64,000 nt of DNA, taken from the NCBI GenBank assembly GCA_030734395.1, contig JAUZTG010000041.1, positions 1,364,001-1,428,000 of the forward strand, written 5' to 3'. Of this stretch, positions 33,582-42,300 are shown one piece after another. The notes under the pieces are model-generated. The model made no database searches, had not been told where the DNA came from, and saw only the letters and a list, made by a program, of their open reading frames with translations. Position 1 is the stretch's first letter. Each line of letters opens with the position of its first letter. The stretch is from Sarocladium kiliense (taxonomy: Eukaryota; Ascomycota; Sordariomycetes; Hypocreales; Sarocladiaceae). The position numbers and the translations under genes were made by a program.

Positions 33582-34354
33582 GCCTGTCATTGACAAGTAC
33601 AAGCCGCATTAGCATGGTGACAGCATGCAACCTCTCCAAAGCAACCAGATAGCTAAAGTTGAAGTGCTCAATGAATTGACATAGTCGCTACTATCTGCAA
33701 CTCTCTTCTGCGTGAGAACCACTTCTGTGACACTCTAGCATTTCACCTAGTAGACAACTCAACAGAAAAGCAGGTCAAGATACGTAACCTTACCGACTCT
33801 CTTTACACTCCGAAAGAAATGCACTACCTCCTCGGCCATTCTTGCGTCACATTCAGCATATTAATGGTTACCTATGCATACAAAAAAAAATATGGCAGAG
33901 TCCTTTTCTCGGTAGTGTGCCTCGAGGTTCTCTCTGGCTAGATTTACCCACTCGGTCATTCTGCGCCCTGCAAGATTAGAGCTACACTAGCAGAAGTGGA
34001 TTCGAAGCAGATACCCGTTGAATTGCCACGTTTATGCGCAGATCAAGCTGCACGATCCTGACCGTCTATCTTATCTCTCTACACATTCCGTCGTTGTGAG
34101 GCCGGTCGTCTTGTGTTCTCTGAGTGGATCAAAATGCGCCCTGTGCTAAAAAACCAGTTGCCTGGAGAAGAACCGCATCCCTGAACGACTTGACTACTAC
34201 TTATGGACTGAATCTTTAAAGGGCATTCATCTGGATTATTCCTTCATGTGTGAGGTCGATAACTGGGCGTACCCAACAATCGACAAGTTGTGTCTTATCT
34301 TGCGCAGAGCCAGCCCTCATTCTCTAGTCAGCCACCTTTCGCAAGACCGCCTCA
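33582..34354. other. Intergenic region permease / amidohydrolase
   Basis: 773 bases holding the permease 3' UTR and the amidohydrolase promoter. A short A run occurs near 33880. I see no gene. Confidence 0.5.
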
Positions 34355-35410
34355 ATGCAACGAATAGATACTCATAGTCATGCCGTTCCTCCAGGGTGGC
34401 GAAAGTATTGCCACGATCTCGGCTGGGATAAGCCGGATGGCATGGCCGGCCTGCCTGTAAGCAACTACTATCCTCAAACAGCTGGAATGGATCAAATGAT
34501 TCTGACTCGAGGCAATCAGGGCTGGAGTATTGAGGAGCATCTGGCCCTCATGAAACAGGCCAATATTTCGAGAAGTATCCTGAGTATCACAAGCCCGGGC
34601 ACTTACCTCAAGCCTGGGGACTTGGAACTTTGTGGCAAGATTACTCGCGAAACAAACGAAGAGCTTGCGCATATTTGCGAGAAAGAACCGGATCACTTTT
34701 CGTTCTTTGCCAGCCCGCCTTTGCCTGATGTCGAGGGTTCGCTGACGGAGATAGACTACGCCCTAGACCATCTCGGTGCCAAAGGCTTTGCAATCCTCAC
34801 AAATGCAAACGGGGTCTATTTAGGAGAGCCAGTACTCGACGATGTGTTTCTCAAACTCAGTCAGCGCAAGGCCACCGTGTTGATTCATCCGACTACCTGC
34901 CGGTTATGTTCAGAAACAGAAGGCGAGAAGGCAATAGAGTCGTGTCCTCTGCCGCAGTACCCTCGCCCAATGCTGGAGTTCTTCTTCGACACAGCAAGAA
35001 CCGTTTCTCACCTGATCCTCTCGAGGACAGTGGAGCGATGCCATGGCATAACATTCATTATACCTCATTGCGGTTCGGTGCTTCCGTCGATAGTCGAGCG
35101 TATCACGTCGTACTCTGCCCGCATTTACAAGAACAACTCAATCTCGACTGATCATGTTCGTCACTTATTCAAGACGCGATTCTACTTCGACTTGGCCGGC
35201 TTCCCATTTCCTGACCAGATTCACGGCATCATGAGGTTCACAGACTCCTCGAGACTCTTGTATGGGACAGACTATCCGTTTCTTCCCGCGGAGGCAGTGG
35301 TCGAGTCGGCCAATCGAAACGACGATGAGGTGGCTAAGATGTTTGGAGTAGATGAACAGGTAGATATCTATTCACGCAATGCTTGTAGTCTTTTAGGGTT
35401 TCAAGAGTAG
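34355..35410 (+). CDS. Amidohydrolase-2 family protein (ACMSD-like decarboxylase)
   Basis: Single exon, 351 aa. The metal site of the family is visible: THSH at residues 6-9, HPTT in the middle, IPHCGS later and the Asp of YGTDYPF near the C-terminus. This His-x-His, His, His, Asp set is that of the amidohydrolase-2 group, which includes aminocarboxymuconate-semialdehyde decarboxylase (ACMSD), 6-methylsalicylate decarboxylase and other non-oxidative aromatic decarboxylases. The reaction is therefore probably loss of CO2 from, or hydrolysis of, an aromatic or muconate acid; the substrate is unknown. It is co-directional with the permease and the 2-oxoglutarate oxygenase, 405 bp from the latter. 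Confidence 0.88.
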   Translation: MQRIDTHSHAVPPGWRKYCHDLGWDKPDGMAGLPVSNYYPQTAGMDQMILTRGNQGWSIEEHLALMKQANISRSILSITSPGTYLKPGDLELCGKITRETNEELAHICEKEPDHFSFFASPPLPDVEGSLTEIDYALDHLGAKGFAILTNANGVYLGEPVLDDVFLKLSQRKATVLIHPTTCRLCSETEGEKAIESCPLPQYPRPMLEFFFDTARTVSHLILSRTVERCHGITFIIPHCGSVLPSIVERITSYSARIYKNNSISTDHVRHLFKTRFYFDLAGFPFPDQIHGIMRFTDSSRLLYGTDYPFLPAEAVVESANRNDDEVAKMFGVDEQVDIYSRNACSLLGFQE

Positions 35411-35815
35411 CTTAAGCTGCATAGGTCGTAGGTCATCCCCAAGAGTGTTAGCTGGTGATCATGGAAGAATAAAATCTTTGGCATCTATTCTTGTCTCTAT
35501 TGCTTTGAGCCCTACGAATTGAGCACCTGCTGTGATATCTCGCCATTACTCAAGGTAATGCTACTTACCAGAAGTCTGTGCATAGCCCGCTCGCGAAATG
35601 TTGACCAGATCATTAGCTTGCAGAATGCTTATCTTATGCGTGGTGACTTCCTGCCGCTTTATCGCAAGGGATGTGGAGGTTGTGTTGACTAGATCAATCC
35701 GCGCCCTATCGTCAGTATAAAGCACCTACAAAGATGTTATAACGCAACAAATTCGCTTTCAGATTGACCACCAGAGAAATCACAAGCTTTGACAACCACT
35801 AGGTGTACGAACAAG
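35411..35815. other. Intergenic region amidohydrolase / 2OG oxygenase
   Basis: 405 bases with no coding signal. It should hold a terminator and a promoter. Confidence 0.5.
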
Positions 35816-36909
35816 ATGTCAACCGTAAAACCAGAGATCCCTACTATTGACATTCAGCCCTGGCTGACTGGAAGCAATCCAGACATTGTTGTCGAGCAGG
35901 TAAAAGCGGCTTGCAAAACCTACGGCTTCTTCCAGCTTGTTGGGCATGGAGTACCACTAGAGCTACAGGAAGAGATCCTCGAGTGTGCAAAGAGATTCTT
36001 CTCTCTGCCTCTTGAGGCTAAAGAACGACTTGCGAAGGATCCCCTAACCGGTCGGGGTTACGAAGTCATCGGATCACAAGCACTCAATGTTGGCGAAGCG
36101 CCAGATGAGAAGGAGGTATTTCAAGACTAAAGTGAGGTTATTCCAATTTCCAAAAACTAATAGATGACTTAGGCGATGCGCATTGGTCGAGAAGTGCCGA
36201 AGAACGATCCCAAGTTCGGCACCTACCTCTATGGGTCGAATCATTGGCCAGAGCTGCCAGATCATGAGTTCAGGGAGCCAGTGATGCGATATAGGGAGCA
36301 TATGCTTAGGCTAGCTGAGGAGATCATGAAAATACTGGAGAAGGGTCTCGCCTACCAAGATGGAATCTTCCAAGAGTTCATGGAAGACCCCGTTGCGTCG
36401 GTCAAGCTACTGCACTACCCATCGCGAGACGTCAACAGCGGCGTTGCCAAGATTGGAGGTAAGCGTCACTCCACTGCGCCTGTGAGCTATGAGGCCTTCC
36501 TCTTTGGTCTCGTAGCGATGAGACCGTTGCTTACGCTCGTTCTTCTCTAGCTGGAGCCCATACAGACTTTGGTGCTATTACTCTTTTATTGCAACATCCC
36601 GGTCAAGAAGGACTCGAGGTCATGCACCCCGTTGTCGACTCGTGGATCCCAGTTCCCACTAGGCCAGACACTTATGTTGTGAACATTGGCGACGTCCTGG
36701 GAGCCTGGACCAGCGGCCAATACAGGAGCGCGACGCATCGCGTAGTCAACCAAAGCAACGACGACCGATACAGCGTTCCTTTCTTCTACGATGGTACCAT
36801 GTCGGCAAGGATGGACAGTCTTGATGGTTCTGGAGATCCAAAATCTTGCAAGACGGTGGGACAACATTTTAAAGAGAAGTTCACGGCAGCTGATTCAGTA
36901 AGACAATAA
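35816..36909 (+). CDS. 2-oxoglutarate/Fe(II)-dependent dioxygenase
   Basis: Three exons: 35816-36115, 36173-36458 and 36551-36909 (introns 57 and 92 bp); 314 aa. The N-terminal DIOX_N segment (IPTIDIQPW, GFFQLVGHGVP) is followed by the jelly-roll core with iron ligands AHTDFG and THRVVN and the 2-oxoglutarate-binding RYSVPFF. The first histidine ligand is completed only after the second intron is removed. This isopenicillin-N-synthase-like family hydroxylates, desaturates or cyclises small molecules and is common in fungal metabolite pathways. The substrate is unknown. Its position between an amidohydrolase and a flavin monooxygenase suggests a shared pathway. The second acceptor position is set by frame and could be off by a base in my count. 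Confidence 0.9.
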
Positions 36910-37337
36910 ATTACTCGAAGGAGAGACAAATAAGGAAGCCCTCACTCCGCATGCTTTCGCTGTGAGTTTGTAGTGGTTGTTGTCGACCATTAGACCGGCT
37001 CACAAGGGGTCTGTCTGCCGTATACCAGACTTGAGCAACCCATAGAAGGCGCTTACCGTTGCTCGCAATTTGCCGAATCCCTTGTAGGCGAGCAGAACAC
37101 ACTGACATAGGTCTCTGTGAAGTCTCTGAGTATTTATATTCATCATTGTTCTCCCCTCCTCTCCGACGGCGTTCTCATCTTTCTCGTACTCATTGCCTTC
37201 AGTGTTCTTGTCTGTTTATTCATCCCTTCGGCACTTCCCAGCCTATGAAGGAGAATGCTGATGAAGACAGTGAGGATAGCTGTGCTACTGCCTTCCTCTA
37301 AGTCTAAAAAGTCTATTCAGTCCGCTGGTCGGTCATC
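36910..37337. other. Convergent intergenic region
   Basis: 428 bases between the converging dioxygenase and flavin monooxygenase genes; 3' UTRs are expected and nothing else was seen. Confidence 0.5.
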
Positions 37338-38774
37338 TTAACTCTCAGACTCCTTCCCCTTCGCCTCTGCCAATGATCTGTTGTAAGCGCCCGGCTCATA
37401 TGTGAACCCAATGTCCTCCAAGGTCTTCGCTGTACGCCCTTGCAGTTCGAAACGCAGCCTGGCCTCAGGGAAAATACTCCTTTGCCACAGTAGTTCCTCA
37501 CCCCATCGCGGCGGTGTCTTGCCCTTCTTCCTAGCCTGCTGGCTCCAATCATGCAGCTCGTTGATGAAGTATCCATCAGCCAGACGCTCAAAGACATGAA
37601 GTGCAACGCCTTTTTCCTTCTCTAGATTCTGTGACCAATGACGCATCTCATCAATTGGTGGCAGATCTAATTGGTTCGACCAGATAGCAGAGAAGACCGC
37701 AGCCTGGACCTCAACCAAAGACCATGGAACTGCCTTCATGTTGAGGCAAGGGAACATCAAGGTTGGGTGCTCGATGCATATGAAATGTTTGTAAAGCCCA
37801 TGAACTCCCTTCCCGTGCGTGATCAGACGGTGTTGCAGCTCAGGGAGGAACGGATAGCTGTACATAAAGCCGGTGCAGAAAATGATAGCATCGATGTCCG
37901 CTTCGACTCTCCCATCGACCAGACGAACGCCTCGTTCCGCTGGAAGCAGCTCTGCGATTTCCGCAACCTCCTCACATCCAATATGCTCCAAAAGCGACGG
38001 CGTCGTCGGCGATCTTACTGAAAGTAAGGATGGCTGCCTACATACTTTGTTGACCTGTGCGCCGATATCAACACCACTAGGCCCGTTGCCGACCACAATG
38101 ACCTTCTTGCCGGAGAAGATATCTGGCGTGCGGTAGTTTTTGGAATGTGAGATGATGTGCGGGTGAGCGACTTGGAACTCGTCCATGCCTTTGATTCTCG
38201 GTATATTGGGAACAGAGTAATGGCCGTTAGCCACCACGACAGCATCATAGACGTCCTTGTACAACTCTGCATCTGTGGTGCTCTGTGCTCGGAGAAGCCA
38301 TTTCTCGCGCCCGTTCTCTATTTGTCGCGTGACCTCAATCACTTGATGAGAGAACTTGATGAGATGGCGTACATCCTTTGCATATGCCACCAGGACTTCT
38401 TGTATTGTCTTGCGATGAGGGAAGAGAAGTGCATCGCTCGGGAAACCATGATCTGAGAATTTCATTAACGTGCCTGGAATATTGGCGCAAAGGTTGTTGT
38501 ACAGCGCCGAGGGAAAGATCGGGGCCTCTTCTGGGCGAAGCTGAACCGGAGGATCCGGTGGATAGAAAGGGTCTTCTTGTGGAACTGGACAGTCCTTCGA
38601 TGGGAGTTCACTGTAATTCCAGATCCCGCCAACCTCCGGCTGTTGCTCAAACAAGTCGATCGTATCAAATGCTCCCTGGTCACGAAGGTACTTGGCCGCG
38701 GCCAAACCACACGGGCCGGCACCAATGACGGCGACCTTCTTAACGTCAAAACGAGGGGATTCCACCGATCCCAT
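37338..38774 (-). CDS. Flavin-containing monooxygenase
   Basis: Single exon, 478 aa. FAD-binding GAGPCGLAAAKYL lies at residues 17-29, EVGGIWNY follows, and the FMO-type HSKNYR motif precedes the NADPH-binding GNGPSGVDIG. The late CTGFMYSYPFL corresponds to the (F)ATGY-type motif of class B flavoprotein monooxygenases. Such enzymes oxygenate soft nucleophiles (N or S), and fungal FMO1-like members include thiol-specific ones; plant YUCCA enzymes of the same class decarboxylate indolepyruvate. The substrate is not deducible. It is the right edge of the metabolic locus and is transcribed toward the dioxygenase. Confidence 0.93.
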   Translation of the reverse strand: MGSVESPRFDVKKVAVIGAGPCGLAAAKYLRDQGAFDTIDLFEQQPEVGGIWNYSELPSKDCPVPQEDPFYPPDPPVQLRPEEAPIFPSALYNNLCANIPGTLMKFSDHGFPSDALLFPHRKTIQEVLVAYAKDVRHLIKFSHQVIEVTRQIENGREKWLLRAQSTTDAELYKDVYDAVVVANGHYSVPNIPRIKGMDEFQVAHPHIISHSKNYRTPDIFSGKKVIVVGNGPSGVDIGAQVNKVCRQPSLLSVRSPTTPSLLEHIGCEEVAEIAELLPAERGVRLVDGRVEADIDAIIFCTGFMYSYPFLPELQHRLITHGKGVHGLYKHFICIEHPTLMFPCLNMKAVPWSLVEVQAAVFSAIWSNQLDLPPIDEMRHWSQNLEKEKGVALHVFERLADGYFINELHDWSQQARKKGKTPPRWGEELLWQRSIFPEARLRFELQGRTAKTLEDIGFTYEPGAYNRSLAEAKGKESES

Positions 38775-39303
38775 GGTCGCGTCAGTTCCGAAGAATTATA
38801 TGCTGGGCCGCAGAAGAGGCAATTCCACATGCGATTAAATAGTCAGAAAATCCAAGCAAAGCTTAGCTCTTACATCCTCTACACGCGAAATAGCCTCATG
38901 GCGTGATGCAGCTGGACGTCGCCCACTGACTCGTGCGTCAGACTGCGAACACGGAAGCCGAGTCGTCATGAGAGAGGGTTATGTGGCGAGGGTTAGGGGT
39001 GGGGTTCCAACATTCACCGCCTGCCGCGTTAAAAGCTCCGATAGCTCAAACCATAACCAACCGACCAGCTGAGCTTCCTTTTGGCTCGTCAACTCCAAGC
39101 TCCATTCCGTCACAAACGCGTGCCTCCAACATCACCACGAACCTCTTGCAGCAACATTTCCGCATGGTCGCGCTCCTTAAGGCCATGCCCGCCTCGTGAA
39201 CCTTTGTTCCCGTGTGCGCGGCATCTTCGACGACGCATCTACCCAACTTCCTACCCATGACGCGCATAGAGTGCTTCACGCGCAGCACCAGCGAAACGTC
39301 GAC
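38775..39303. promoter_or_regulatory. Divergent promoter FMO / telomere-binding protein
   Basis: 529 bases between two start codons. It carries a perfect telomere-repeat decamer at 38989-38998. The frame of the downstream gene is open upstream to 39196, but without an ATG before 39304. Confidence 0.5.
38989..38998 (+). promoter_or_regulatory. Telomere-repeat-like motif AGGGTTAGGG
   Basis: Ten bases match the TTAGGG telomere repeat common in filamentous ascomycetes, 306 bp upstream of the start codon of the telomere ssDNA-binding domain gene. Tbf1/Teb1-type factors bind such sites in promoters. Function here is inferred. Confidence 0.35.
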
Positions 39304-42300
39304 ATGGCCAGCCAACAGATAGAAACCGAGGCCCTGCAAGCCGCCAGACCCACACCGATCGCAGAACTATCCCCAGAGCTCTCCGATGTTTCTTCCTGTG
39401 TCATCGATGGCTGTGTCACTATCACCTGGCCGTTCAGCGCAAGCAAACGACTCCTCGCATTTGTTCTTGCAGAACACGATTTTCGAAAACGTCGCAGCAA
39501 GGGTCAGGTGCGCCTGGAGTTTCATGGTGCAGCTGGAAGAGCCCTCGACAAGGCAAAGATTGCTAGCGGCGATACTGTACGATTGAGTCTAGAGGGCGCA
39601 GAATGGCAGGAACAGGGCCCTCAGCCGGGCCTCACGGGAGAGGTATTGGGATGGCAGCTCAAGTTCTCACAGAAGCTGTTACTTTCGCTTACACGACTCG
39701 AAGCAACGGGCAACGAAATCATCAATGTTGATGGTGAAGCGGACGAGGGGCCCGAACTACTGGCAAACGACGACCCCATACCATCAATACCTGACTTCGC
39801 AATTGAAGCTCAAGAGGAGCCACCTGCACCACAAACGCCTGTCATGAATGTCTCGACGAAACGCCTTGCATCCACAGCTTTCGACAATATCGAGGAGTAC
39901 GTTTCGCCGGCCTTCCTCAAGCGGGCGAAGGTCTCATACGGATCCCTGTTCGAGGGTGGTTTCGAAGCATTGGAAGAAGAAAGCTCTAGGCGCAATAAAA
40001 AAGGACGCCGTAAGTCGCGCTTCAGTATGCCCACGGCTGCTTGGCGGTACAGTAGCCGAAGCCCGAGCCCTGAGCGAGAGGAGCCAGAGGAGCATGAGAC
40101 ATCTGCTAGCGAAGACGAAGTTCCGATTCCGGGATTGTCGTTCAGTGCGAAGACAGCTCCTTCCAAAACTCCTGAGCAACAAACGGACATGGTGGATGAT
40201 AGCAGTCAGACCCAGGGCTTTGATCAAGGCCCGCTTGATCCCTCCCAAGGAGCCCCGGTCCTGCATAGCCTGGATCATGAGCACCTCAATGTCGTACCAA
40301 TGGGTCGAATCTCACCTCGGCTAGCTGGCGCCGCTGAAAACTTGCAAGCGAACACGGCGGAGCCAATTCAAAGCGACTGGATGTCAGCACCAGCGGGAGA
40401 GCTGCCCATGCCAGTGAGCGATGCACTTCCTTTGCCTTCCCCCATGGGTACGAGCTTCGACTTTGGACTGGAAAGCGCATCTCTGACTCATTTCGACACT
40501 GCACCGAGCCGTCCTAATGCCGTTATGACCCCAAGCTCAGCTCAAGACACGAAATTGTCCGCTCAGTTGGGCAGTAGCCCAAAGTTCGACATGGGTATTC
40601 AACAGCACACTCACCAAACGGTCGACACCAGCATCGAGCACCACACTCCGGAACGGGATGTCGCGATGCAGGAAATTAAATATGGACATTCAGACGCAGA
40701 AGTTTCGCCTTCAGTGCCATCACATGCCTCAGTCGAATCGCAAACAGCGGCCGAGAGTCAGTCACAGCCCGTTGAGACAATTGAGATCCTCAGCTCGTCG
40801 CCAGTGCAGAGCCCGAGGATCCCTGCCGAAAACATTGCAATGTCCACAGCAAGCTGGCGTCGCCCCGAACTCGTGGAAACCGAAGCAGTATCAGACGAGG
40901 AGAACGAATACGACGAGCACTACGAAGATGAGGACGCTGAAGGCTCTGTGATCGATGAGGCAGATTACACGAACGATGCAACACCGAACGACGATGCGGA
41001 GGTGCCAGGCGAGGACTACGACTTGAGAAAGTATGATGATGCAATTGTAGACGATGAAGAGGGTAACGTTGATCGCGACTCACTATTGTCTACCGATGGA
41101 GAGGGGAATGTTATCGAACCCAATCCTGGAGTCATTATCCCAAGCAGCAGCGATTCCGAGGAAGAGGAGGCGGCACTTGACGTTGATGATGGAGACCAGG
41201 AAGCTGATGAGGGAGAAAATGGAGTTGAATTGGTTGACAATAATGACCCTGCCAATGCCCCAGAATCCGATGTCGAGATTTCTGCCTCCGAGGCTTCCGT
41301 CTCTGATGATGAGAATGGTAGCGAAGAGCAAGACGCGGAATCAGATGTGGACGGTGTTGAAGATGACGAAATGGGCAATGACTATGAAGAGGAGGAGTAT
41401 GAGAGCGATGTTGATGATCAGATGCAAGAGGATCCTCAGCCTCAAGAGCCGGTGTTCATCGATCTGCTGTCTGACTCGGAGGAAGAGGGCGAGGATGAGG
41501 TGAATGACGCAATCGAGGAGCCTGCAGCCTCTGCGACTGCACCCTCGTTAAGCCATCAAGAGGCTCCCAGTGAACCGCCAATGGCGCAAGACAAACACTC
41601 TCAAAGCGACGAACGAGATGCTAAAGTTGTGGAAGAGCCCGTCTTACCCCAAGAGTCAGCACAAGACCTGCCCCCGGAGGAACCTATCGGCGCAACTGAG
41701 ATACAACCCGAAGGCACGCAACAGCCAGTGGCCGAGGATATAGAAGTAGAGGTTCAAGAGTCTCACACGCTAGTGGCCGAGGATCTAGAAGTAGAGGTTC
41801 AAGCGTCTCACACGCTAGTGGCCTCGACCGTTGCTGACGATCAGTCCATGGCATCACTCATCGACGACGAGCCACGGAATGACCAGGAAGGCAGTGTCCC
41901 TGCTCCTGCAGAAGAGATTCGGACTGTGCCAACACCAAGTGAGCCTGAGGATCGGGCTGATCTTATGATCGTGGACGGTGTGTCTCAAGTGGGAGCCAGT
42001 CCGCGTATCGAAGAGCCAATAACGGGCAACGACGTTGTTGCTCGTGATAATTCGCCTCAAGAAGACAAGGCTGCTCATGACCTGTCTGCGGGCACGCCAC
42101 TGTTTGTAAAGGCGCAACCAGTTTCGCAGATCGAGTCAACAGAGCCAACATATCACACCCAACCGCCAATGTCGTTCCAGGATTTGGGAATGACCCAGTC
42201 GAGTCTATCTTCACAGACTGTGACGGGTTCTCAGAAGCCAACGGCTGCACTTGACGCTCCGATAGGACATGACCACCCCGGAAGTACCAACCTTCCGGAT

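Noticed and set aside
37980..38060. Possible short intron inside the flavin monooxygenase
   Set aside because: The GTATGT...CAG pair would give a 29-nt intron and an immediate stop; the unspliced frame is continuous.
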